Under the pieces are notes generated by a model. The model had not been told where the DNA came from and ran no database searches. It saw only the letters and a list, made by a program, of their open reading frames with translations. Below are positions 8,530 through 16,347 of a DNA stretch of 64,000 nt, piece after piece (position 1 is the first letter of the stretch; each line of letters opens with the position of its first letter). Both the position numbers and the translations under genes were made by a program. The stretch is from Curtobacterium sp. Leaf261 (GTDB lineage Bacteria > Actinomycetota > Actinomycetes > Actinomycetales > Microbacteriaceae): contig NZ_LMMJ01000001.1 of assembly GCF_001422205.1 (NCBI RefSeq), positions 1-64,000 of the forward strand. The letters are read 5' to 3'.

Positions 8530-9683
8530 CGGGGAGCCTCCAGCACGACGGTGGTGCCGGCTCCCGGTGCCGAGAACAGACGGGCTTCGCCGCCGACCTC
8601 GCGGAGCCGGTTCACGACACTCTCCTTGAAGCCGAGGCGCTCCTCGGAGATCGCACCGATCTCGAAGCCGACACCGGAGTCGGTGACCATCGCGCGCACC
8701 ATGTCCGCGTCGTGGACGATCGTGACGTGGGCCTCCTCGACGCCCGCGTGCCGACGGACGTTCTCGAGACATTCGGCGAGGGCGAGCAGGAAGGCGTCGA
8801 GCACATGGGACGGCAGCAGGACCTGGCCGGTGCCGTGCCAGCTGACCTCGAGGCCCATCCGGCCGAAGCGCTGCTTGACCGATTCGAGCGTCTGCCCGAG
8901 CGGCGACTCCTCGGTCTGGGTGAGCGAGTAGCCGTTCGACTCCTGCGGCTGGGGGGTGGCGCCGAGACGGAGGTGGCGGAGGAGCCTGGCGTCCTCGGCG
9001 GCCTGTTCGCGCATTGCCTGTTCGCTGACGCCGACGCCGGAGTGCGCGAGGAGCGTCAGCGTCGCGAGGACGGTGTCGTGCAGGAGCCGGGCGCCCTGTC
9101 GACGCTGCGCCTCGGTCTCGCTCGCCTGCCGCTCGGCACGGTGCGCGTTGCCGATCGCGAAGATGCGCCTCGCGACGCGCGGGATCGAGAGGGAGACCCA
9201 GTAGGTGATGACGCACGTGAGCACCCAGCCGAGGACGACACCGCCGACGGGGCCGGCGACGATCGAGCGGCACGTCCAGACCATCAGCACGAGTGCGGCG
9301 GCACCGGCGATCGCGACGAGGGCGAGCATCACCGGCCGCCCGCGCTGCGACATGACGAGGGACGAGAGCGACCCGGCGGCGAGCGGGACGACCGCACTGG
9401 CGAGCACGAGTCGGTCGGCGCCGTGCACGGACTGGGTGAACGCCGCGAGCGCACCGAGACCACCGACGATGGCGAGGACGGTCCACACCCGCGCGCCGTT
9501 GGCTCCGTGTGCCACCAGTGCGCCGACGAGCACAGCGATCCCGACGAGGCCGGCCAGGAGCCAGAGCCCGGGGACGGCCGCAGCGCAGAGGACCGCCACG
9601 ACGGTCACGAGCGCGCAGGCGATGCCGACGACGCGCGTCGTCGATCGCAGCAAGCGGTCGCGTTCTTGCGCGATGAGTTCCAT
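8526..9683 (-). CDS. Sensor histidine kinase (HisKA_3 / NarL-partner type)
   Basis: A 385-aa kinase with about six N-terminal membrane segments (residues 15-165). The dimerisation and phospho-acceptor helix follows, with RLLHDTVLATL (His202). The ATP-binding domain shows an N box (ECLENVRRHA) and a G box (DSGVGFE). The HDTxL phospho-acceptor is typical of kinases paired with NarL-type regulators, consistent with the regulator at 6434-7105. I chose ATG 9683, with AGGA 8 nt upstream, rather than the in-frame codon at 9791. The periplasmic loops are very short, so an intramembrane or cell-envelope signal is likely. The signal itself is unknown. Confidence 0.87.
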   Translation of the reverse strand: MELIAQERDRLLRSTTRVVGIACALVTVVAVLCAAAVPGLWLLAGLVGIAVLVGALVAHGANGARVWTVLAIVGGLGALAAFTQSVHGADRLVLASAVVPLAAGSLSSLVMSQRGRPVMLALVAIAGAAALVLMVWTCRSIVAGPVGGVVLGWVLTCVITYWVSLSIPRVARRIFAIGNAHRAERQASETEAQRRQGARLLHDTVLATLTLLAHSGVGVSEQAMREQAAEDARLLRHLRLGATPQPQESNGYSLTQTEESPLGQTLESVKQRFGRMGLEVSWHGTGQVLLPSHVLDAFLLALAECLENVRRHAGVEEAHVTIVHDADMVRAMVTDSGVGFEIGAISEERLGFKESVVNRLREVGGEARLFSAPGAGTTVVLEAPR

Positions 9684-9909
9684 CGAGTTCCTGCGTACGG
9701 GGCGTGGGATGCGCGGGGTGGTTCCTCCGCGCTGGCTCCATGTTTGCACAGGCGGCACCCGTTCGAGGGGAAGTTCGGATGCCCGTTCCACCCCCCGCGA
9801 CCGAATCGTTACCGTGTCGCTCCGCCGGTGCCCCCCGAACGGTGGACACCAGGTGTACCCGCGCCAGGCTGCGGAAGTGCGGATCGCAACATGCGGTCCG
9901 CCGGGGGTG

Positions 9910-11130
9910 TCACGCGTCCCGCAGGAGCCGGGTGAGGTGTCCTCCGACCGCCGCGGCCTCGATGAGGAACCCGTCGTGTCCGAACTCGCTGTCGATCACC
10001 GTGGCCGCACCACCGTCGAGGGTGTCCGGCACGGAGGCCGCGATCCGGTCCTGGTCCTCGAGGGGGAACAGCCGGTCGCTCGTGATCCCGACGACCAGCG
10101 TGCGTGCCGTGATCGTCGCGAGGGCCGCCGCGACGCCGCCGCGTCCGGTCCCGACGTCGTGGGAGTCCATGGCGTGCAGGAGCGTCAGGTAGGAGTCGGC
10201 GTCGAAGCGCCTGGTGAACTTGTTGCCGTGGAAGTCGAGGTAGCTCTCCACCGAGAACCGGCCGTCGTCCCCGAGCGGTGAGACCTCGCTCTGCCAGCTC
10301 CGCGCGAACCGGCTGTTGAGCTCCGCCGACGCCCGGTAGGTGAGGAGCGCCATCCGCCGGGCGAGCGCGAGACCACGGTGCGGACCATCCCCCGGACCGG
10401 CGTCGAAGTAGTCGCCCCCGGCGAACCCGGTGTCCATCTGGATCGCGGCGCGCTGCAGGGAGTTCGCGGCGATCTGGTCCGCCGTGGTCTGCGCCGGCGC
10501 GGACAGCACGGCGAGCCGCTCGACCCGTTCCGGCGCTGCGAGCGCGAACTCGAGGGCGTGCATGCCGCCCATCGACCCGCCGATCACGGCCGCGAACCGG
10601 TCGAGTCCGAGCTGGTCCATGAGTGCCGTCTGTGCTGCGACCTGGTCCCGCACTGTGACGAACGGGAACCGGGAGCCCCACTCGACGCCGTCCCCGCTCA
10701 TCGACGACGGACCGGTCGTGCCCTGGCAGCCGCCGAGCATGTTCGGGGCGATGACGAACCAGCGGTCGGTGTCCAGGGGTCGCCCCGGTCCGACGATCTC
10801 GCTCCACCAGCCGGCCGTCCGGTGTCCCGGTCCGGCGTCCCCCGTGACGTGGGAGTCCCCGGTCAGCGCGTGGAACACCAGCACGGCGTTCGAGCGGTCG
10901 TCGGCGAGCGTCCCCCAGGTCTCGTACGCGACCCGGAGGTCGGGGATGCGGCCGCCACGGACGTCCAGTGGTCCGAGGGAGGCGAACCGCCTGGCGCCGG
11001 GGTCGTCACCCGGCCGCCATGCCCCGGTGACCGGCGGCTTGCCGACGATGCCGAGCGCGCCGCCGGGCATCGCGGACCCGGGGACCAGCGTCGACGGGAC
11101 GGAGTCCTCGGGAGTCGTCTGCCAGTCCAT
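9910..11130 (-). CDS. metX: Homoserine O-acetyltransferase
   Basis: A 406-aa alpha/beta-hydrolase-fold enzyme transferring acetyl from acetyl-CoA to homoserine, the activation step before sulfhydrylation to homocysteine. The nucleophile elbow is GGSMGGMHALE (Ser186). The family signature ALTGDSHVTG is near residue 88. The terminal histidine lies in DSEFGHDGF near the C-terminus. ATG 11130 has GGGAG upstream and an upstream TAACAT -10 box. The frame extends to 11172 but the extra residues look non-conserved. It lies directly downstream of metY, on the same strand, separated by 133 bp including a strong palindrome. The two steps of the pathway are therefore adjacent but may be transcribed separately. 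Confidence 0.95.
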   Translation of the reverse strand: MDWQTTPEDSVPSTLVPGSAMPGGALGIVGKPPVTGAWRPGDDPGARRFASLGPLDVRGGRIPDLRVAYETWGTLADDRSNAVLVFHALTGDSHVTGDAGPGHRTAGWWSEIVGPGRPLDTDRWFVIAPNMLGGCQGTTGPSSMSGDGVEWGSRFPFVTVRDQVAAQTALMDQLGLDRFAAVIGGSMGGMHALEFALAAPERVERLAVLSAPAQTTADQIAANSLQRAAIQMDTGFAGGDYFDAGPGDGPHRGLALARRMALLTYRASAELNSRFARSWQSEVSPLGDDGRFSVESYLDFHGNKFTRRFDADSYLTLLHAMDSHDVGTGRGGVAAALATITARTLVVGITSDRLFPLEDQDRIAASVPDTLDGGAATVIDSEFGHDGFLIEAAAVGGHLTRLLRDA

Positions 11131-11186
11131 GGTGCGTCCATTCTCCCGTCCCGCGCGCGCGGACCGCGCCATGTTACGGCCGAACG

Positions 11187-11257
11187 CGTTCTGCCCCAGG
11201 GGGCGTCTTCTGCCCCAGGGAGTCCCTCGGCCAGTTGACGCTCCCTGGAGCAGAACG
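11187..11257. terminator. Large imperfect palindrome downstream of metY
   Basis: The left arm begins CGTTCTGCCCCAGGGGG (11187-11207). The right arm ends CTCCCTGGAGCAGAACG (11237-11257). They are reverse complements over 21 bp with two mismatches. The central part contains a second copy of TTCTGCCCCAGGG. It starts 7 bp after the metY stop and could end metY transcription before metX. There is no U-tract, as is usual in this G/C range, so terminator function is inferred. Confidence 0.6.
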
Positions 11258-11263
11258 GGGTTC

Positions 11264-12592
11264 CTAGGCGCGCGCGGCCTCGGAGACCGCCCGTGCGGCG
11301 GTGAGGCCCGCCTCGAGGTCGGCCAACAGGTCCTCGACGTTCTCGATGCCGACCGACAGACGGACGAGCCCGGGGGTGACCCCCGTCGTCAGCTGCTGCT
11401 CCGGCGTGAGCTGCGAGTGCGTCGTCGACGCCGGGTGGATCACGAGCGAGCGGACGTCCCCGATGTTCGCGAGGTGGCTGAACAGCGTCAGGCTGTCCAC
11501 GAGGGCGCGGCCGGCGTCGACACCGCCCTTGAGCTCGAACGACAGCACGGCGCCGACGCCCCTCGGCGCGTACTTCGCGGCAGCCGCGAACCAGGGGCTC
11601 GTCGGGAGCCCCGCGTAGTACACGGCTGCGACGTCCGGGTGCCGGTCGAGCCACTCCGCGACCTCCTGGGCGTTCTGGACGTGCCGCTCGATCCGCAGCG
11701 ACAGGGTCTCGATGCCCTGGAGGAGCGCGAACGCCGTGTCCGCCGAGTTCGACGCCCCGAGGTCGCGGAGCAGCTGCACCCGGGCCTTGATGATGTAGGC
11801 GAGGCCGTCCCCGACCGCCTGCGTGAACACCGCACCGTGGTACGAGGGGTCCGGCTGGTTCAGCTCGGGGAAGCGCTCGGCGTGGTCGGACCACGGGAAG
11901 CGGCCGCCGTCGACGATGATCCCGCCGATGACGGTGCCGTGCCCGCCGAGGAACTTCGTCGCGGAGTGCACGACGATGTCGGCGCCGTGCTCGAAGGGGC
12001 GGATGAGGTAGGGCGTCGCGATGGTGTTGTCCACGATGAGCGGCACGCCGGCCTCGTGGGCGACGTCGGCCACGGCCCGGATGTCGAGCACGTTGATCTT
12101 CGGGTTGCCGATCGTCTCCGCGAACAACAGCTTGGTGTTCGGGCGGACGGCGCGGCGCCACTCCTCGGGGTCGTCCTGGTCCTCGACGAACGTCGTGGTG
12201 ATCCCGAGCTTGGCGAGCGTGTACTTGAACAGGTTGTACGTGCCGCCGTAGATCGACGACGACGACACGATGTGGTCGCCCGCGACCGCGATGTTCAGCA
12301 CCGCGTAGGTCTCGGCGGCCTGACCCGAGGCGACGAGGAGCGCACCGGAGCCACCCTCGAGCGCGGCGACCCGCTGCTCGACGACGTCGTTCGTGGGGTT
12401 GTTGATCCGCGAGTAGATGTTGCCGAACTTGGCGAGGGCGAACAGGTCGCGGGCGTCGTCGGAGTTCTCGAACACGTAGCTCGTGGTCTTGTAGATCGGC
12501 GTCGCCCTGGCGTGGGTCGTCGGGTCCGGCTGGGCGCCGGCGTGGATCTGGGTGGTCTCGAACCGCCAGGCGGTGGGGTCGGTGTCGCTCAT
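11264..12592 (-). CDS. metY: O-acetylhomoserine sulfhydrylase (PLP-dependent)
   Basis: A 442-aa Cys/Met-metabolism PLP enzyme converting O-acetylhomoserine and sulfide to homocysteine. The PLP lysine is Lys213 in HSATKFLGGHGT, and Asp188 (VDNT) should contact the pyridine nitrogen. The opening FETTQIHAGAQPDP and the YSRINNPTNDVVEQRVAALEGG stretch mark the sulfhydrylase branch rather than cystathionine gamma-synthase. ATG 12592 has CAGGAG 8 nt upstream. The leader (12593-12690) can form two hairpins: GAGGGTG with CACCCTC, and GGACCG with CGGTCC. No known riboswitch is recognised there. A neighbouring gene, metX, supplies the substrate. Confidence 0.95.
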   Translation of the reverse strand: MSDTDPTAWRFETTQIHAGAQPDPTTHARATPIYKTTSYVFENSDDARDLFALAKFGNIYSRINNPTNDVVEQRVAALEGGSGALLVASGQAAETYAVLNIAVAGDHIVSSSSIYGGTYNLFKYTLAKLGITTTFVEDQDDPEEWRRAVRPNTKLLFAETIGNPKINVLDIRAVADVAHEAGVPLIVDNTIATPYLIRPFEHGADIVVHSATKFLGGHGTVIGGIIVDGGRFPWSDHAERFPELNQPDPSYHGAVFTQAVGDGLAYIIKARVQLLRDLGASNSADTAFALLQGIETLSLRIERHVQNAQEVAEWLDRHPDVAAVYYAGLPTSPWFAAAAKYAPRGVGAVLSFELKGGVDAGRALVDSLTLFSHLANIGDVRSLVIHPASTTHSQLTPEQQLTTGVTPGLVRLSVGIENVEDLLADLEAGLTAARAVSEAARA

Positions 12593-12762
12593 GGTGTGCT
12601 CCTGACGGTCGGTGCGGACCGAACGGTCCGGTGAGGGTGTCGCGAACGGACTGGAGGAACGGCGCACCCTCGCGATGCGGCCACGGTAATCCTGTGGACG
12701 GGTCCCGACAACGCCCGCTGTCGCCAGGCGTAACACGGTGAGTAGCGTTGGACACGGTCCTG

Positions 12763-12825
12763 ACAGCGAACAGCGAACAGCGAACAGCGAACAGCGAACA
12801 GCGAACAGCGAACAGCGAACAGCGG
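12763..12825 (+). repeat. Heptanucleotide tandem repeat (ACAGCGA)8 plus one variant unit
   Basis: Eight perfect copies of ACAGCGA (12763-12818) are followed by ACAGCGG. The tract sits between a TAGCGT -10 box (12743-12748) and the SDR ribosome-binding site. The unit length is not divisible by three, so copy-number change would alter leader length, and also frame if translation began at the upstream TTG (12748). Confidence 0.95.
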
Positions 12826-12840
12826 AAGCGGAGAACACCC

Positions 12841-13617
12841 ATGACAGCACGGCGCGCGGTCGTCACCGGAGCGAGTTCGGGGATCGGGGCGGCGACGGTC
12901 CGTCTGTTCCGGGAGCACGGCTGGCAGGTGCTCGCCGTCGCCCGGCGCGAGGACCGTCTCCGCGAACTCGCCGCCGACACCGGGGCGGACTGGTTCGTCG
13001 CGGACGTCACCGACCCGGCGGCCGTCGAGGCCCTCGCGACGCACGTCGGTGCCCTCGGCGGGGTCGACACGCTCGTCAACAACGCCGGTGGCGCCTACGG
13101 GTCCGCGAGCGTCGAGGAGGGCGATCCCGACGACTGGCGCCGGATGTTCGAGGTGAACGTGATGGGCACGAAGCAGGTCACCGCCGCGCTCCTGCCGCAT
13201 CTGCGGGCGCGGGCGTCGGCGGCAGGCACGGCGGACATCGTCACCGTCACGAGCACGGCGGGCACGGTGTTCTACGAGAACGGCGGCGGGTACAACGCCG
13301 CCAAGGCCGCCCAGCACGCCCTCGTCGGGGTGCTCCGCCTCGAGCTGAGCGGCGAGCCGATCCGGGTCGTCGAGATCCTGCCCGGCATGGTGAAGACCGA
13401 CGAGTTCGCGCTCGTGCGGTTCGCCGGCGACCAGGCGAAGGCGGACGCGGTGTACCAGGGGGTCGAGGCCCCGCTCGTCGCCGAGGACGTCGCGGCGGCG
13501 ATCGTGCACGCGGTCGAACTGCCCCCGCACGTCAACCTCGACCAGGTCACGATCCGCCCCGTCGCGCAGTCGGCGCAGCACAAGGTTGCGCGGGGTCCGC
13601 TCCGGGTGAAGGACTGA
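12841..13617 (+). CDS. Short-chain dehydrogenase/reductase (SDR)
   Basis: A 258-aa classical SDR. It has the NAD(P)-binding motif TGASSGIG (residues 9-16), NNAGG (80-84), catalytic Ser138 and the YxxxK pair Tyr151/Lys155. Arg at the end of strand 2 (ARRED) suggests an NADP preference. ATG 12841 is preceded by GCGGAG. The frame continues upstream through the heptamer tract to a TTG at 12748, which would add a repetitive ANSEQRT-type peptide, so the ATG is the more conservative choice. It is divergent from metY. The substrate is unknown. Expression may depend on the heptamer copy number. Confidence 0.87.
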   Translation: MTARRAVVTGASSGIGAATVRLFREHGWQVLAVARREDRLRELAADTGADWFVADVTDPAAVEALATHVGALGGVDTLVNNAGGAYGSASVEEGDPDDWRRMFEVNVMGTKQVTAALLPHLRARASAAGTADIVTVTSTAGTVFYENGGGYNAAKAAQHALVGVLRLELSGEPIRVVEILPGMVKTDEFALVRFAGDQAKADAVYQGVEAPLVAEDVAAAIVHAVELPPHVNLDQVTIRPVAQSAQHKVARGPLRVKD

Positions 13618-13647
13618 GAACGTCGCCGACGACGTCCACGCGACCGG

Positions 13648-13653
13648 TAGCGT
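13648..13653 (+). promoter_or_regulatory. -10 element TAGCGT, leaderless promoter
   Basis: TAGCGT is followed by 6 nt and then the ATG at 13660, so the mRNA probably begins at the start codon. It would drive the three overlapping genes 13660-15631. Confidence 0.5.
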
Positions 13654-13659
13654 TGTCGG

Positions 13660-14208
13660 ATGCCGACCACGCCTCTCCCGAACGGCGCCGCTTCGTTCGA
13701 CCCCACCACCGACGTCCCCGCGTCCGCACCGAGCCCGGGGCCCGAGGTCCTCGGGTGGCTCGAGTTCGGTGACGCCGCGCGCCTCCTCGCCCAGGAGGTG
13801 GTCGACAGCGGGTTCGTGCCCGACGTCGTCGTGTCCGTCGCGCGCGGCGGGCTGTTGATCGGCGGCGCCGTGGCGTACGCCCTCGGCACGAAGATGTGCG
13901 GCTCTATCAACGTCGAGTTCTACACGGATGTCGAGGAGCGGCTCCCGGCCCCCGTCGTGCTCCCGCCGGCGCTCGACGCCCCGAGCCTCGCGGGCAAGCG
14001 TGTCCTCGTCGTCGACGACGTCTCGGACAGCGGGCGGACCCTGGCGCTCGTCGTGGACATCGTCCGGCAGGCCGGGGCCGACGTCCGGAGTGCGTGCCTG
14101 TACTCCAAGCCCGGCACGGTCCTCGAGCCGGACTTCGTCTGGCACCGGGTGAACGGCTGGATCACGTTCCCCTGGAGCGCGATGGCCCCGGTGGAGGCGA
14201 ACGCATGA
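13660..14208 (+). CDS. Phosphoribosyltransferase-fold protein
   Basis: A 182-aa protein with the PRPP-binding loop VLVVDDVSDSGRTL (residues 115-128) and an upstream VVSVARGGLLIGG motif. Both are typical of type I phosphoribosyltransferases of the Gpt/xanthine-hypoxanthine branch. A proline- and alanine-rich N-terminus (1-30) precedes the fold. It overlaps the next gene by 4 bp and starts immediately after a leaderless -10 box. It probably salvages a purine base in the cytoplasm, but the base-specificity region is not diagnostic by eye. Some members are regulators rather than enzymes. Confidence 0.8.
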   Translation: MPTTPLPNGAASFDPTTDVPASAPSPGPEVLGWLEFGDAARLLAQEVVDSGFVPDVVVSVARGGLLIGGAVAYALGTKMCGSINVEFYTDVEERLPAPVVLPPALDAPSLAGKRVLVVDDVSDSGRTLALVVDIVRQAGADVRSACLYSKPGTVLEPDFVWHRVNGWITFPWSAMAPVEANA

Positions 14209-14930
14209 GCATCCACCTGGTGGGCGGCGGTGTCGACGGGTCGCAGGCGTCGGAGATCTACGGCCGGTTCGTCGCCGAGACCGCCGCACGTGCTGCCGGT
14301 GTCGGCCGTCCGCGACCGCGCATCGCCGTGCTGTCCGTCGGCGACACGGCGTCCGGGCAGTCGTTCGCCGCGGACCTCCGACGCGCGGGTGACGCCGACG
14401 TGGTCCTCACCACGGTCGACGAGGGCGCGACCTTCGAGACCGTCGTGCTCAGCGACGTCGACGGTCTCGCGATCGCCGGGGGAGCGACCCCGCAGTACCT
14501 GCACGCCGTCGAGCCGCTCGTCGACCAGATCCGCCTGCTCGTGTCCGACGCGCTGCCCTACCTCGGCTACTCCGCGGGCGCGATGATCGCCGCGGACCGT
14601 GCGCTCGTCGGCGGCTGGCGCATCGGCGGCGTCCCGGTCTGCCCCGAGGGCTGGAACGAGGGCCTCGACGAGGTCACGCTCGCCGAGGGTCTCGGGCTCG
14701 TCGACCTGACGATCGACGTGCACGCGGTCCAGGCCGGCACGCTCGCACGGCTCATCGCGGCCGCCGAGGCCGGGTTCGTCACCGCGGGGCTCGCCATCGA
14801 CGAGGACACCGCGCTCATCGTCGGTGAGGGCGCTCTCGAGGTCCGCGGCACCGGCAGCGTCTGGCGGGTCATCGCGGCCGAGGACACCGACGGCGACCAG
14901 TTCGTCTCCGTCGCGACGATCGGCGCATGA
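14205..14930 (+). CDS. Peptidase S51-like (type 1 glutamine amidotransferase-like) protein
   Basis: A 241-aa protein with a candidate catalytic serine in [10 protein letters not shown] (Ser123) and a histidine in TIDVHAV (near residue 177). This layout resembles the S51 family of alpha-aspartyl dipeptidase and cyanophycinase. [13 protein letters not shown] upstream fits the oxyanion region. It overlaps the neighbours on both sides by 4 bp (ATGA), so the three genes from 13660 to 15631 form one operon. It likely hydrolyses small peptides in the cytoplasm. The exact substrate is unknown. Confidence 0.75.
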   Translation: MSIHLVGGGVDGSQASEIYGRFVAETAARAAGVGRPRPRIAVLSVGDTASGQSFAADLRRAGDADVVLTTVDEGATFETVVLSDVDGLAIAGGATPQYLHAVEPLVDQIRLLVSDALPYLGYSAGAMIAADRALVGGWRIGGVPVCPEGWNEGLDEVTLAEGLGLVDLTIDVHAVQAGTLARLIAAAEAGFVTAGLAIDEDTALIVGEGALEVRGTGSVWRVIAAEDTDGDQFVSVATIGA

Positions 14931-15631
14931 GCGACCGGGCACCGTCGGGGCCGCACCCGCTCGGGGACCTCGTCGACCCCGGGTGGGCGACCGCGCTCGC
15001 GCCCGTCGAGGACGACGTGCACGCCATCGGCGCCTGGCTCCGCGAGGAGACCGCCGCGGGACGCCCGTACCTGCCCGCGGGCACAGCCGTGTTCCGGGCG
15101 TTCGAGTACCCGTTCGACGACGTCCGGGTGCTCGTCGTCGGCCAGGACCCCTACCCGACGCCCGGGCATCCGATCGGGCTGTCGTTCGCCGTCGACCCCG
15201 CGGTCCGGCCGGTGCCGAGGAGCCTCGGGAACATCTACAAGGAGCTCGCCACCGACCTCGGGGTGACCCCGCCCGCGCACGGTGACCTCCGCGCGTGGTC
15301 GTCCCGTGGCGTGATGCTGCTGAACCGTGTGCTCACGGTCCAGCGAGGCGATGCGGGATCACACCGGGGCAGGGGCTGGGAGCGCGTCACCGAACAGGCC
15401 GTGCGGGCGCTCGTCGGCAGGGGGACGCCGCTCGTCGCGGTGCTCTGGGGCGCGCAGGCCGCGTCGGTCCGTCCGTTCCTCGGCGACACACCCGTGGTCG
15501 CGTCGCCGCACCCGAGTCCGCTCTCGGCCTCGCGGGGCTTCTTCGGGTCGAAGCCGTTCTCGCGGGTGAACGAACTGCTCGCCGAGCAGGGTGCCGAGCC
15601 GATCGACTGGTCGCTGCCGGAGTCGGTGTAG
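14927..15631 (+). CDS. ung: Uracil-DNA glycosylase, family 1
   Basis: A 234-aa repair enzyme that removes uracil from DNA. The water-activating motif is [12 protein letters not shown] (Asp74), the uracil-recognition strand is [10 protein letters not shown], and the C-terminal DNA-intercalation loop is [18 protein letters not shown]. All family-1 signatures are present and the length is normal. The start overlaps the S51-like gene (ATGA), so translation is coupled. It stands apart from other repair genes here. Confidence 0.96.
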   Translation: MSDRAPSGPHPLGDLVDPGWATALAPVEDDVHAIGAWLREETAAGRPYLPAGTAVFRAFEYPFDDVRVLVVGQDPYPTPGHPIGLSFAVDPAVRPVPRSLGNIYKELATDLGVTPPAHGDLRAWSSRGVMLLNRVLTVQRGDAGSHRGRGWERVTEQAVRALVGRGTPLVAVLWGAQAASVRPFLGDTPVVASPHPSPLSASRGFFGSKPFSRVNELLAEQGAEPIDWSLPESV

Positions 15632-15664
15632 CGGTGCCGCAGCCCGTGTGGCGGGCACGACCCG

Positions 15665-15731
15665 CGCCTCCCGTCAGATCGGAGCCGTAGGCTCGGCTTC
15701 GCCGCGCACCGGACGCGGACTGGAGGGACGG
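15665..15731. repeat. Dispersed element: CGCCTCCCGTC ... GACTGGAGGGACGG
   Basis: One of at least four places in the window where GCCTCCCG(TC) and CTGGAGGGACGG, or their complements, occur together within about 40-70 bp (others at 44442-44489, 53183-53220 and 57516-57576). Here it overlaps the TAGGCT -10 box (15688-15693) and supplies GGAGGG, the likely ribosome-binding site of the GNAT gene. Confidence 0.6.
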
Positions 15732-15736
15732 CGCAG

Positions 15737-16336
15737 GTGCTCGAAGAGGAATACCAGCCACGCAGGCGGTTGCCACGGCACCTCCGGCCCGCGATCGCGC
15801 AGGAGGCGGCGTTCACGTACGCCATCCGTGCCGCGGAACCGACGGACCTGCCGGACATCCGCGAGATCCACGGCCACTACGTGCGGAACTCCTCGGTGAC
15901 GTTCGACGCGTCGGCGTTCTCGTTCGCCGCGTGGAAGCAGCGGTACGACGACGTGCGACGCCGTGGGCTCCCGTTCCTCGTCGCGGAGAACCCGTCAGGG
16001 CAGGTGCTCGGGTACGCCGTGGTCACGCCCTGGAACGCCAGGGACCGTTCGAACCGGACGGTCGAGGACTCGATCTACCTCGGACCGGCATCCGGTGGCA
16101 AGGGCCTCGGGCGCGCGCTGCTGTCGGCGCTCCTCGACGAGTGCCGGGCCGTCGGCGTGCGCGAGGTCGTCGCCGTGATCGCCGACCGGTCCGCCGAGGC
16201 CTCGATCCGGTTGCACGCCTCGCTCGGGTTCGTCGAGACGGGGCGCATGGCGCGCGTCGGGTACAAGTACGAGCGGTGGCTCGGAACGGTGACGATGCAA
16301 CTGCGGCTCCGGAGCGGGCGGCGGCCCCGGAGGTAG
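15737..16336 (+). CDS. GNAT acetyltransferase, phosphinothricin-acetyltransferase-like
   Basis: A 199-aa N-acetyltransferase. After a basic N-terminal tail it reads IRAAEPTDLPDIREIHGHYV and SSVTFD, then the acetyl-CoA pyrophosphate loop SGGKGLGRALL, and ends with ASIRLHASLGF and YERWLGTVTMQ. The TFD and YERWL features are those of the PAT/Bar and methionine-sulfone acetyltransferase group, which acetylate small amino-acid-like amines. The start is GTG 15737, with GGAGGG 9 nt upstream. Whether it confers resistance to a phosphinothricin-like compound cannot be told. Confidence 0.83.
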   Translation: MLEEEYQPRRRLPRHLRPAIAQEAAFTYAIRAAEPTDLPDIREIHGHYVRNSSVTFDASAFSFAAWKQRYDDVRRRGLPFLVAENPSGQVLGYAVVTPWNARDRSNRTVEDSIYLGPASGGKGLGRALLSALLDECRAVGVREVVAVIADRSAEASIRLHASLGFVETGRMARVGYKYERWLGTVTMQLRLRSGRRPRR

Positions 16337-16339
16337 GCT
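16334..16339 (+). promoter_or_regulatory. -10 element TAGGCT, leaderless promoter of the amidase
   Basis: TAGGCT lies 8 nt before the GTG at 16348. It overlaps the GNAT stop codon (16334-16336), so the amidase can be transcribed independently of the gene before it. Confidence 0.45.
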
Positions 16340-16347
16340 CTGGACCC

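Noticed and set aside
9910..11172. MetX starting at 11172
   Set aside because: The extra N-terminal residues read through a TAACAT -10 box and are non-conserved. ATG 11130 with GGGAG upstream fits the family start better.
12593..12690. SAM riboswitch before metY
   Set aside because: The two hairpins are real on paper, but no conserved SAM-I, SAM-II or SAM-IV core could be recognised, so it is listed only as an unexplained leader.
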